Of a DNA stretch of 64,000 nt, positions 29,516-38,300 are shown in pieces; the stretch's first letter is position 1, and every line of letters begins with the position of its first letter. The position numbers were made by a program, and so were the translations under genes. The notes beneath the pieces are model-generated. The model was not told where the DNA came from. It saw nothing but the letters and a program-made list of their open reading frames with translations, and did not search any database. The stretch comes from Micromonospora sp. WMMD812 (GTDB lineage: Bacteria > Actinomycetota > Actinomycetes > Mycobacteriales > Micromonosporaceae), in assembly GCF_027497215.1 (NCBI RefSeq), contig NZ_CP114904.1, forward strand, positions 4,917,001 through 4,981,000. The letters are read 5' to 3'.

Positions 29516-29833
29516 ATGGGCATGATTGCCGACTGGCCGTCGCTGGCGGCGTGTCAGAACGGGGACCCGGACGCGTTGTTCGTCCAGGGCGCCGAACAGA
29601 ACGTGGCGAAGCGGATCTGCCGGAGCTGCCCAGTTCGGTACGAGTGCCTGGCTGACGCGCTCGACAACCGGATCGAGTTCGGTGTGTGGGGTGGCATGAC
29701 CGAACGCGAACGCCGAGCGCTGCTGCGTCGTCACCCCCAGGTGACGAGCTGGCGCAAGATGTTCGAGGCCGCGATGAAGAAGAACAGCAAGGACAAGTCG
29801 GGCAAGGACAAGATCCTGGTCACGACCGGCTGA
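29516..29833 (+). CDS. whiB4: WhiB-family iron-sulfur regulator (WhiB4-like)
   Basis: The 105-residue protein has the four WhiB cysteines, Cys13, Cys35, Cys38 and Cys44 (CRSCPVRYEC), for a [4Fe-4S] cluster. The FGVWGG turn (56-60) and basic TERERRALLRR follow, with a Lys-rich tail (KKNSKDKSGKDK). In M. tuberculosis the WhiB at this position, between ponA2 and two ArsA-like genes, is WhiB4, a redox-responsive DNA-binding protein. The name is assigned from synteny. Starts at 29516 or two codons later are both possible. Its last 14 bases overlap the end of the convergent ATPase gene. Confidence 0.92.
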   Translation: MGMIADWPSLAACQNGDPDALFVQGAEQNVAKRICRSCPVRYECLADALDNRIEFGVWGGMTERERRALLRRHPQVTSWRKMFEAAMKKNSKDKSGKDKILVTTG

Positions 29834-30968
29834 TCGCCGCGCCGATCGTTCGCAGCCCGTCGACGTCGTGCACGTCGGCGGGCTGCGCCGTCACCGACAC
29901 CGTCGGCACGGCCGGGAACGCCTCGGTGAACCGGGCCGCCACCCGTTGCTCGCGTACGGCCTGTCGGGCCAGCGCCGCGTGCGCCCGCAGCACGTCGACG
30001 GTGCCCTCGTGGCCGCCCAGCTCGGCCAGCCGGTCCGCCGCGGCCCGGCTGCGCGCCGCGTCCAGCTCCGGCACCGCCGGCCGGTGCACCCGGTTGAGCA
30101 CCAGGCCGGCCAGCGGCATGCGCTCCTCACGGAGCCGGCCGGCGAAGTAGGCGGCCTCCCGGACCGCGTCCGACTCCGGCGCCGCGACCAGCAGGAACGC
30201 CGTCTCGCGCGCCTGGAGGATGCGGTACGTCTGCTCGGCCCGCTGCCGGAAGCCGCCGAACATCGAGTCGAGCGCCGCCACGAAGCCCGAGAGATCGGTC
30301 AGCAACTGGGCGCCGAGCACCTTCTGCACGACCTTGGAGAACATCCCGAACGAGGCGGTGACCAGGCTGAACATGCTGCGCCCCCCGCTGCGCGCCGGGG
30401 CGAGCAGCAACCGCAGCATGCGGCCGTCGAGGAAGCGGGAGAGCCGGGCCGGCGCGTCGAGGAAGTCCAGCGCCGAGCGGGACGGCGGGGTGTCGACCAC
30501 GATGAGGTCCCACTCGCCCCGGGCGTGCAGCTGCCCGAGCTTCTCCATCGCCATGTACTCCTGCGTGCCGGAGAAGGTGGAGCTCATCGCCTGGTAGAAG
30601 GGGTTGGCGAAGATCTCCGCCGCCTTCGCCGGATCGGTGTGCTGGAGCACCACGTCGTCGAAGGTCCGCTTCATGTCGAGCATCATGGCGTGCAGCTCAC
30701 CGCCGCTGGCCTCGACGTCGATCCCCTTCACCTGGCGCGGGGTGTTGTCCAGCTCGGTCAGGCCGAGCGACTGGGCGAGCCGGCGCGCCGGGTCGATGGT
30801 GAGCACCACCGTGCGGCGGCCGTGCCGCTCGGCGGCCCGGAGCGCGAGCGCGGCGGCGGTGGTCGTCTTCCCCACCCCGCCGGCGCCGCAGCACACCACG
30901 ATCCGGACGCCCGGATCAGCGAGGATCTGGTCGACGTCCAGCTGCGGCGCGGCGTCTTCGGAAGGCAC
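29820..30968 (-). CDS. ArsA/Get3-like ATPase (Rv3680 type)
   Basis: The 382-residue ATPase has the deviant Walker A GAGGVGKTTT near residue 30, DPARRLAQSLG, and the IVVDTPPSR switch region. It lacks the cysteines of arsenite pumps. The mycobacterial pair Rv3679-Rv3680 forms a Get3/ArsA-like complex linked to stress tolerance. The GTG at 30968 is preferred to the overlapping TTG one codon upstream. It lies 57 bases after its partner gene, in the same orientation, and ends in a 14-base convergent overlap with whiB4. Confidence 0.92.
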   Translation of the reverse strand: MPSEDAAPQLDVDQILADPGVRIVVCCGAGGVGKTTTAAALALRAAERHGRRTVVLTIDPARRLAQSLGLTELDNTPRQVKGIDVEASGGELHAMMLDMKRTFDDVVLQHTDPAKAAEIFANPFYQAMSSTFSGTQEYMAMEKLGQLHARGEWDLIVVDTPPSRSALDFLDAPARLSRFLDGRMLRLLLAPARSGGRSMFSLVTASFGMFSKVVQKVLGAQLLTDLSGFVAALDSMFGGFRQRAEQTYRILQARETAFLLVAAPESDAVREAAYFAGRLREERMPLAGLVLNRVHRPAVPELDAARSRAAADRLAELGGHEGTVDVLRAHAALARQAVREQRVAARFTEAFPAVPTVSVTAQPADVHDVDGLRTIGAAISRS

Positions 30969-31025
30969 CAATCGAGCGTATCGGGCCGACTGGGTCCGCG
31001 CGCCGGTGCTGACCGCAGGTGTGAG

Positions 31026-32003
31026 TCAATCCGCGTGCAGCAGGGCCTCGGCCAGGGCGGCCAGCCCGGCCCGGTCGACCCCGTCGGGCAGCAGCGGCAG
31101 CTCGACCAACGGCAGGCCCAGCTCGACCAGGTCGGTCCGGAGCGAGTCCTCCAGCTCCCGGCGGACGACCTGGTCGCCCGCCTCGTCGTGCAGCCCGGCG
31201 ACGATGGCCCGGTCGGCCGGGAGGCCGGCGGCGAGCAGCCCGCGCCGCAGCTCGGCGGTGGTGACCATCCGGCCGGCGGGCAGCGGTGGCCGGGTGCCGT
31301 TGACGATCACCCGGCCCACCGGGAAGCCGAGCGAGGTCAGCTCCTCGGTCGCGTCGACGGTCTCCTGGACCGGCATCTCCTCGAGCAGGGTGACCACGTG
31401 CACGGCCGTCATCGGCGAGCGCAGCAGCGCCGACACTCCGTCGCTCTGGGTCTTGATCGGGCCGACCTTGGCCAGTCGGGCGGTCTCGGCCGTCACGTTG
31501 AGGAAGCGGCCGATCCGTCCGGTCGGCGGCGCGTCCAGCACCACCGCGTCGTACACCCGCCGCTGCCCGACGGTGCGCGTGGTCGCCTCCTTCGCCTTCC
31601 CGGTGAGCAGCACGTCCCGCAGGCCGGGGGCGATGGTGGTGGCGAAGTCGATGGCGCCGAACTTGCGCAGCGCCCGGCCGGCCGCGCCGAGCTTGTAGAA
31701 CATGTCCAGGTACTCCAGGAGCGCTTCCTCGGCGTCCACGGCCAGGGCCCGCACCTCACCGCCACCGGGCGCGTCGGTGAGGTGCCGCTCCTCGTAGGGC
31801 AGCGGGTCGATGCCGAAGAGCTGGGCGATGCCCTGCCGTCCCTCGACCTCGAGCAGCAGCGTGCGTCGCCCGCCACTGGCCAGTGCCAGGGCCAGTGCCG
31901 CCGCCACGCTCGTCTTGCCGGTGCCGCCCTTGCCGGTGACGACGTGCAGACGGGCGGGCCATCCGGTAGCGGCCGGATCGCCCGGTCGGTCAGCTGCTCC
32001 CAC
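31026..32003 (-). CDS. ArsA/Get3-like ATPase (Rv3679 type)
   Basis: The 325-residue partner ATPase starts at a GTG (32003) and has Walker A GKGGTGKTSVAAA near residue 24 and VVLDAPPTGRIGRFLNV as the switch region. The GKGGTGK form of the P-loop (with the intermolecular Lys) is canonical for the family. It is the upstream gene of the pair and, with its neighbour, corresponds to Rv3679-Rv3680. A direct membrane-insertion or redox role is not shown by the sequence. Confidence 0.92.
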   Translation of the reverse strand: MGAADRPGDPAATGWPARLHVVTGKGGTGKTSVAAALALALASGGRRTLLLEVEGRQGIAQLFGIDPLPYEERHLTDAPGGGEVRALAVDAEEALLEYLDMFYKLGAAGRALRKFGAIDFATTIAPGLRDVLLTGKAKEATTRTVGQRRVYDAVVLDAPPTGRIGRFLNVTAETARLAKVGPIKTQSDGVSALLRSPMTAVHVVTLLEEMPVQETVDATEELTSLGFPVGRVIVNGTRPPLPAGRMVTTAELRRGLLAAGLPADRAIVAGLHDEAGDQVVRRELEDSLRTDLVELGLPLVELPLLPDGVDRAGLAALAEALLHAD

Positions 32004-32029
32004 CCGTCGAGCCTATCCAGCCACCGGCG

Positions 32030-32845
32030 TCACGCGACCTCGCAGACCCACCAACCCGTCTTCTGCACCACGGTGAAGCGCAGCTCCTGGTCGGCCACCT
32101 TCTCGTCCGCCGTGGTCATGGTGACCTTGGTGGAGACGGTGGCCCGGTCCCCGGTCTTGTTGTCCACCTTCGGCGTGGTCCACCGGAATCGCGGGTTCTG
32201 GTAGCCGGAGGCGTACTTCTCCACCTCGGCCACCTTCGCGGCGATCTTGTCGTCGTCCCGCGAGGAGGAGCAGACGAGCTTCGCCGCCTTCGTCGCGTCC
32301 CGCTCCTTGTAGACGGCGGTCAGGAACTGGTCCACCGCCACCGCCGGCTCCTTCGCGCCTTCGCCGGTCTCGGCGTTGCGCAGGGTCAGGAACGCCGCCA
32401 CGCCGCCGCCGACGCAGAGCACCAGGATCACCACCAGCGCGATCGCGGCGATGAGCAGGCCGCGCTGCTTCTTCGGCGGGGCGGGCGGCCCGTACGGGGG
32501 GTAGCCCATTCCGGGCGCCGACGGGTCGGTCACCGGGGGCGGCCCGACCGGCGGGGCGCCCGGCGTGCTCAGAGCGCCCGGCTGACCGGGAAGAGCCGGG
32601 CCGTCTGGCTGGCCGGCGCCGGCCGGGGCGCCCGGCAGCGCGGAGGAGGTCGGAGCGGCCGGCTGGCCGGCGTCCGCCGGGGCGCCCGGCTGCCCCGGGG
32701 CGGGCGGCTGCCCCGGGGCGGGCGGCTGCCCCGGGGCGGGCGGCTGCGCGGGAACGCCCGGGGTGCCGGGCTCACCGGCGAGGCCGGGGTGGGCCGGCGG
32801 GGTGGCCGGCGAGCCGGTCGGGTCGCCGCTGGGCGGTTGGGTCAT
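32030..32845 (-). CDS. Pro-rich single-pass membrane protein of unknown function
   Basis: The 271-residue protein has a long cytoplasmic Pro/Gly/Ala-rich region (1-125) with the hexapeptide QPPAPG repeated three times. One transmembrane helix (about 128-155, LLIAAIALVVILVLCVGGG) and an extracellular domain (about 160-271) with two cysteines follow. The outer domain (AVDQFLTAVYKERDATKAAKLVC, then WWVCEV) resembles the NTF2-like/DUF4878-type domains common on such anchors. The ATG at 32845 follows gggaagag. It is upstream of the ArsA-like pair on the same strand, 26 bases away, so may be co-transcribed. Confidence 0.75.
   Translation of the reverse strand: MTQPPSGDPTGSPATPPAHPGLAGEPGTPGVPAQPPAPGQPPAPGQPPAPGQPGAPADAGQPAAPTSSALPGAPAGAGQPDGPALPGQPGALSTPGAPPVGPPPVTDPSAPGMGYPPYGPPAPPKKQRGLLIAAIALVVILVLCVGGGVAAFLTLRNAETGEGAKEPAVAVDQFLTAVYKERDATKAAKLVCSSSRDDDKIAAKVAEVEKYASGYQNPRFRWTTPKVDNKTGDRATVSTKVTMTTADEKVADQELRFTVVQKTGWWVCEVA
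32688..32741. repeat. 18-base tandem repeat encoding QPPAPG
   Basis: Three identical copies of ggctgccccggggcgggc (32688, 32706, 32724) lie inside the Pro-rich membrane protein gene. Copy number may vary between strains without a frameshift, since the unit is a multiple of three. Confidence 0.9.
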
Positions 32846-33026
32846 CTCTTCCCCCGGGGGTGCGACGCTCTCCGCCACCCGGCGTCGAGCATGAAGTCGA
32901 GGCTCGCGGCCACGCCGTCACGTGCCGCCGGAACGGAAGGGTAGCGGCACGCCGCCCCGCCGGTGTCGCCCGTGGTGAGTCCCGGTGGTGGGAGCGTGGC
33001 CAGTCGGGGGAGCGTACCCGGCATCT

Positions 33027-33040
33027 GTCACATATGTGAC
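33027..33040. promoter_or_regulatory. Perfect 14-base palindrome, candidate operator
   Basis: GTCACATATGTGAC lies in the 341-base divergent region between the Pro-rich membrane protein and the next gene. Its TCACA/TGTGA halves are those of a CRP site but in inverted order, so Crp binding is not implied. The rest of the region (32846-33186) shows no gene. Confidence 0.5.
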
Positions 33041-33186
33041 TGGCGATGGATGGGGCGCGCGCGTCCTGTTGGCGGGACTCCGGTGCCCGACCTACGGTCG
33101 TGCCGGCGCGGGGGGACCGGTCGGGGGCGGGGCCCGGACCGGCGAGCAGCGGGGACTTGACCAGGTACGACGCCCGGAGGCAGTAC

Positions 33187-33675
33187 ATGCGCGACGTGGA
33201 GAACATCCCTCGAGCCCAGTTCCCGGCGAACGACCGGTCGCGCCGGGTCGGGTCCGGCGCCGCCGGGGAGGCCGAGGGACCGGTCGGGAGCCTGCCGGTC
33301 AACGAGCGGTCGTACCGCCGGATCTCCGACCCGGTGGAGGTGGTGCGGCCGGTGAGCCGGCCCGTCGCGCCCGGCCGGGAGGACGAGGAGCCCGGTTACG
33401 TGATCCACCTGCCGATCCGGGTGCCCGACCTGGCCGCGGCCACCGCCCTCGCCGGCCGGATCGCCGTCTCCCTCGGCTTCCTGCCCGAGCTGGACGCCGG
33501 CGAGACCACCGTCTCCAACGCCGACGACCAGAACAACCGGCACCGGGTCTTCTGCGACCTGCTGCTGCCCGACCGGTCCCGCTGTCCCCAGCGGTACGAG
33601 CACAGCGGCCGGTGCGGCGAGCTGCCGGCCGCGCCGGAGCAGCGTCCCGCACCCGGGCCGTCCGCCGGACCGTAG
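33187..33675 (+). CDS. Conserved actinobacterial hypothetical protein
   Basis: I do not recognise a family. The 162-residue protein begins at the ATG at 33187 after ggagg. The N-terminal 75 residues are charged and probably disordered. The C-terminal part (about 78-150) has alternating beta/alpha character (GYVIHLPIRVPDLAAATALAG) and a Cys/His cluster (CDLLLPDRSRCPQRYEHSGRC) that might bind zinc. It lies just upstream of the DUF4177-ridA group in the same orientation. Confidence 0.68.
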   Translation: MRDVENIPRAQFPANDRSRRVGSGAAGEAEGPVGSLPVNERSYRRISDPVEVVRPVSRPVAPGREDEEPGYVIHLPIRVPDLAAATALAGRIAVSLGFLPELDAGETTVSNADDQNNRHRVFCDLLLPDRSRCPQRYEHSGRCGELPAAPEQRPAPGPSAGP

Positions 33676-33718
33676 GCTGTGCCTCGAAGATTCCGCCTCT
33701 TGAGGGAGCCCTGCACCG

Positions 33719-33874
33719 ATGCAGAAGTGGGAGTACGCCACGGTCCCGCTGCTGGTCCACGCGACCAAGCAGATCCTCGACAACTGGGGGGAGGACGGGT
33801 GGGAGCTCGTCGCCGTGGTGCCCGGTCCGAACCCGGACCAGTTGGTCGCCTACCTGAAGCGGCCGAAGGCATGA
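33719..33874 (+). CDS. DUF4177 small protein (Rv3678A-like)
   Basis: This 51-residue gene starts MQKWEYATVPLLVHATKQIL and continues GEDGWELVAVVPG. It clearly matches the short conserved DUF4177 protein annotated as Rv3678A at the same place beside ridA and the metallo-beta-lactamase gene in mycobacteria. The ATG at 33719 follows tgaggga. Its stop overlaps the start of a 15-codon frame (ATGA). The function is unknown; its constant association with RidA suggests a shared role. Confidence 0.9.
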   Translation: MQKWEYATVPLLVHATKQILDNWGEDGWELVAVVPGPNPDQLVAYLKRPKA

Positions 33875-33918
33875 GCCGGCGGCGCGAGCGGCTCGCCGGC
33901 GGCGAGGTGACGGCATGA
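33871..33918 (+). CDS. 15-codon linking ORF between DUF4177 and RidA genes
   Basis: An ATG overlaps the DUF4177 stop (ATGA) and the frame MSRRRERLAGGEVTA ends in a TGA that overlaps the RidA start (ATGA). It thus links the two genes by 4-base overlaps at both ends and could keep ribosomes coupled. A gaggtg site for ridA lies within it. It is probably not a functional protein. Confidence 0.35.
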   Translation: MSRRRERLAGGEVTA

Positions 33919-34376
33919 GCAACGGTCCACACGCCAAGCTCGCCGAGCTGGGGTACGAGCTGCCCGAGGTGGTGCCTCCGGTCGCCAGCTACGTGCCGGC
34001 GGTGCAGTCCGGGCAGCACGTCTACGTGTCCGGGCAGCTGCCGATGGCCGAGGGGAAGCTGCTCGCCACCGGCAAGGTCGGCGCCGGCGTCTCCGCCGAC
34101 CAGGCCAAGGACCTCGCCCAGCGCTGCGCGCTCAACTCGCTGGCCGCGATCGACTCGCTGGTCGGCCTGGAGAACGTGGTCAAGATCGTGAAGCTGACCG
34201 GCTTCGTGGCGTCCGCGCCCGGGTTCACCGGTCAGCCCGCGGTGATCAACGGGGCCTCGGACCTGTTCGGCGCCGTCTTCGGCGAGGCGGGTCGGCACGC
34301 GCGCAGCGCGGTCGGCGTGGCGGAGCTGCCCCTGGACGCCCCGGTCGAGATCGAGGTCATCGTCGAGGTCGGCTGA
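33915..34376 (+). CDS. RidA/YjgF family protein (Rv3678c-like)
   Basis: The 153-residue protein belongs to the RidA superfamily, whose best-known member deaminates reactive enamine/imine intermediates. The VYVSGQLPM, VKLTGFVAS and RSAVGVAELPLDAPVEIEV segments, with the conserved Arg, are present. The length is that of the longer subgroup found beside the metallo-beta-lactamase gene in actinobacteria, so its exact substrate is uncertain. The ATG at 33915 has gaggtg upstream. Confidence 0.92.
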   Translation: MSNGPHAKLAELGYELPEVVPPVASYVPAVQSGQHVYVSGQLPMAEGKLLATGKVGAGVSADQAKDLAQRCALNSLAAIDSLVGLENVVKIVKLTGFVASAPGFTGQPAVINGASDLFGAVFGEAGRHARSAVGVAELPLDAPVEIEVIVEVG

Positions 34377-34492
34377 ACCGTCCCGCCGCTCCTCGCGATC
34401 CACGCCCGGGGCGCCACCGCGGCGAAAGCCGTGAACGGGCACAAACCTTCGGGCGGTACCCGCAAGATCGCGGGGAGGGGCGGGCGGGGCCG

Positions 34493-34498
34493 TACGAT
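34493..34498 (+). promoter_or_regulatory. -10 element of a leaderless promoter for the metallo-beta-lactamase-fold gene
   Basis: TACGAT ends seven bases before the ATG at 34506, the spacing expected when transcription starts at the first base of the start codon. No ribosome site is present. Confidence 0.6.
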
Positions 34499-34505
34499 CG
34501 CAGCC

Positions 34506-35339
34506 ATGACCGGGCACGTGACCGCGCCGGCGGCGGCGCTCGCCGACCAGCTGCCGGGCTGGGTGATGCTGCTGCGCGCGCCGAACCCGGGGCCGATGAC
34601 CCTCGACGGCACCAACACCTGGCTCCTCCGCGCGCCGGGCGAGCGGCTCGGCGTCGTCGTCGACCCGGGCCCGGCGCACGAGAGCCATCTCGCCATGATC
34701 GCCGCCCGCGGGCCGATCGGGCTGGTGCTGATCACCCACGGCCACCCCGACCACACCGAGGGCGCCGGCCGGCTGAGCGACCTGCTCGGCGGGGTGCCGG
34801 TGCGCGCCGCCGACCCGGCGCACACCATCGGCGGCCCGCCGCTGACCACCGACGCGACGCTGGACGTCCCCGGGCTGTCGGTGCGGCTCGTCCCGACGCC
34901 GGGGCACACCGCCGACTCGGTCTGCTTCCTGGTCGAGCACGACGGCCAGCGGGTGGTGCTCACCGGCGACACCATCCTCGGGCGGGGCACGACCGTGGTC
35001 GCCCACCCGGACGGGCACCTCGGCGACTATCTGGCCAGCCTGGAGCTGCTCTCGACGTACCGGGGGCTCCCCGCGCTGCCGGGCCACGGCCCGGCCCTGG
35101 CCGACTGCGGCGCGGCGGCCGACTTCTACCTCGCCCACCGGCGGGCCCGGCTCGACCAGGTGCGGGCGGCGGTCGCCGCCGGCGCCGGCACCGCGGCCGA
35201 GGTGGTCGCCGCGGTCTACGCCGACGTGGACCGGTCGCTCTGGTGGGCCGCCGAGTGGTCGGTGCGGGCCCAGTTGGAGTACCTCGGGGTGCCGAGCCGG
35301 GAATCCGGGACCGGGGGTACGGAGTTGGAGCAGCCGTGA
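34506..35339 (+). CDS. Metallo-beta-lactamase-fold hydrolase (Rv3677c-like)
   Basis: The 277-residue protein has the complete metal motif THGHPDH (His78, His80, Asp82, His83), later TPGHTADS and GDTILG, and a C-terminal winged-helix-like part. It is closest in layout to LACTB2/Rv3677c-type hydrolases, some of which act on RNA or thioesters; beta-lactam hydrolysis is not implied. The ATG at 34506 is read from a leaderless promoter. An earlier in-frame GTG at 34431 would precede that promoter and is rejected. Its stop overlaps the next GTG by four bases. Confidence 0.92.
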   Translation: MTGHVTAPAAALADQLPGWVMLLRAPNPGPMTLDGTNTWLLRAPGERLGVVVDPGPAHESHLAMIAARGPIGLVLITHGHPDHTEGAGRLSDLLGGVPVRAADPAHTIGGPPLTTDATLDVPGLSVRLVPTPGHTADSVCFLVEHDGQRVVLTGDTILGRGTTVVAHPDGHLGDYLASLELLSTYRGLPALPGHGPALADCGAAADFYLAHRRARLDQVRAAVAAGAGTAAEVVAAVYADVDRSLWWAAEWSVRAQLEYLGVPSRESGTGGTELEQP

Positions 35340-38300
35340 CCTGCCCCGTGTGCGGAACCGTCGCCGTCCCCGGCGCGCGGTTCTGCCACAACTGCGGTGC
35401 GGCGCTGCCGGCCGCCGCAACGCTGCCGGCCGCCGAGCGGCGAGTGGTGACGGTGCTCTTCGGCGACCTGTCCGACTTCACCTCGTGGTCCGAGGACCTC
35501 GACCCGGAACGGGTCGGCGCGGTGACCGACCGGGTGCTCGCCGCCCTCGCCGGCGCGGTGAAGACCTTCGGCGGGCACGTGGACAAGCTGACCGGCGACG
35601 GGATCATGGCCGTCTTCGGCGCGCCGGTGGCGCACGAGGACGACGCCGAGCGGGCGGTTCGCGCCGCGCTCTCCATGCAGCGGGCGGTCCGTCGGGTGCT
35701 CGACGACGAGCGCGGCGGCGGCGCGCCGCTCGGCCTGCGGGTCGGCCTCAACACCGGCGACGTGATCGCCGGCATCCAGGCCGCGATCGAGTACACGGTC
35801 ATCGGCGACACGGTCAACACCGCCGCCCGGCTCGCCGACGCCGCCGCGGTCGGCGCGGTCTACGCCGGCGCCCGGACCTCCGCGGCCACCCGGCACGTCG
35901 CGTCCTGGCGGGCCCTGCGTCCGCTGCGGCTCAAGGGCAAGCGCGAGCCGGTCGAGGCGTACGAACTGCTCGGCCTCCTGGACGCGCCCGGCACCCGGTC
36001 CGGTCTCGGCGACGAGGCGCCGTTCGTCGGCCGGGAGACCGAGATCGGCCGGGTCGCCGGTCGGCTCGCCGAGGTGATCGACCGGGGTGAGCCGCGGGTG
36101 CTGCTCATGACCGCCGAGGCGGGCATCGGCAAGTCCCGGTTCGCCGCCGAGGTGGAACGCCTGGCCGCCGGGTACGACGTGGGCGCCGGCCGGTACGCCG
36201 CGCACACCGGCGCCCGGGTGCTCTCCGTGCGCTGCGCCGCCTTCGGCGAGCGGCGCCGGCTGGCACCCCTGGCCGACCTGGTCCGCGCGGCGGTCGGCCT
36301 GCCCAACGACGCGTCCACCGCGTTGACCCGGCCGGCGGTGGAGGAGCGATTTCGTCGGCTCGGCCAGCGGCTCGCCCGCGGCGGCGGCGAACCCGCGCCG
36401 ATCGCCACCGACCAGCTTCTGGCCCTGCTCGGCTACGCCGAACTGCCCGCGCACGGCACCGACAACGGAGAGTGGACCGCCACGGGCGGCCCGCCGGCCG
36501 ACGCCGAGGCGGTGCCGAACGCGGTCGCCGACCTGCTCAGCGCGCTCGCCGTCGAGGCGCCGCTGGTGATGATCGTGGACGACCTGCACGACGCGACCGC
36601 GGAGACGATCCGTGCGCTCGGGGTGACGCTGTCCCGGCTGACCGGCCCGGTGCTGGTGCTGCTGCTCGGCCGCCCCGAGCTGGTCCGGACGGCCGGTGCG
36701 CTGACCCGCGTCGCCGACGCCGAGGTGCACGCGCTGCCGCCGCTGCGCGGCGCCGACGCCGCCCGGCTGCTGACCACCTACCTGAGCGGCGGCAAGCTGC
36801 CCCAAGCCGACAGCGACCGGTTGCTCGCCACCGCCCAGGGCAACCCGTTCTACCTGGCCGAACTCGTCACCCTGCTGCTGGAGCGCGGGGCGTTGACCGC
36901 CGGGCCGGGCCGGGGCGCCGACGTGGGCTGGCGGCTCGCCCCCGGCTCGCTGGGCAGCCGGCTGCTCTCCCGGGATCTCGCCGCCGTCCTGGCCGCCCGC
37001 ATCGACGCGCTGCCCCTGGACGCCCGGTCCGCGCTGCGCGACGCCGCCGTGGTCGGCGACACCGTGCCGGCCGGCGCCCTCGAGGCGCTCCGCGAGCAGC
37101 GCCTCGGGTCGGCCGGCCGGCCGTCGGCGGTGGCCGCGGTCGAGCTGGAACGCGCCGTCGAGGAGCTGCTGCAACGGCGCATGCTGCACCGCACCCGCAC
37201 CGGCTACGCCTTCGCCACCCCGCTGATGCGGGAGGCCGCGTACGCCGGGGTGAGCAAGGCCGAGCTGGCCGAGCGGCACGCGGCGCTGGCCCGCTGGGCG
37301 GCGCCCGCGGCCGCCGGGGACGACCCGGCGCCCGCCACGGCGGTCGGGTTCACCGAACCCGACCGGGACGACTTCGTCGCCGCGCACGTCGAACGGGCCG
37401 CTGCGCTCGCCGACGCGGTGACCCTGCGTCCCGACGCCCCGGCGCGGGCGGTGATCCCGCTCGGGGTCGCCGCGCTCGGCCGGGCCGCCCGCCGGTCGCT
37501 CGCCGCCGGCGAGCCGGCGCTCGCCGTCGACTACGCCGAGCGCGCCGCCGAGCTGGCCCCGGACGGTGTGCCGGCGGCCGACCGCGTGGGGCACGCCCGC
37601 GCCCTGCTCCAGGTCGGCCGGGTGGGCGACGCGCTCGCCTCGGCCGAGAAGATCGCCGCCAACGCCGGCGAGGAGTCCACCCGGGCGAGCGCGCTGCTCC
37701 TGGCCGGGCAGGCGCACCAGACGCTCGGCGACCAGGCCCGCGCCGTGGGGGCGTGGCAGGAGGCGTTGCAGGTGGCCTCCGCCGGCGGGCTGCCCACGCT
37801 GCGCGCCTCGGCGATGCGCCGGCTCGGCATGGCCGACTTCGTGGCCGGGCGGTTGAGCCAGGCGAGCAGCCGGCTGGCCGGCGCGTACCAGGTCAGCCTC
37901 GCCGCCCAGGACCGGCGCGGGCAGGCCTGGTCGTTGCAGAACCTGGCCTGGGTGACCACCACCCGGGGCGACTTCGCCGGCACCGACGCGGTGCTGGGCC
38001 GGGCCGCCCGGCTCTTCGCCGAGCTGAAGGACCCGTACGGGCGGGCCTGGCTGCGCGGCACCACGGCGTTCGCCCGGTTGCTCGCCGGCCGGCTGCGCGA
38101 GGCGTGCCGGCTGGCACGGGTCTTCCTGCCGTTCGGTGAGCGGGTCGGCGAGGCGTGGGCGGTGGGCACGCTGCGTGCGGTCGAGGCGTTCGCGGCCGCC
38201 GAGCTGGGCGAGCTGGCCGACGCCGACCGGGAGGCGCGCCGGGCGTACCGCGAGTTCGCCGCCGCCTCGGACGACTGGGGACGCGGCTTCGCGCTGGTCG

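Noticed and set aside
33027..33040. CRP binding site
   Set aside because: CRP sites read TGTGA-N6-TCACA; here the halves are in the opposite order with a 2-base centre.
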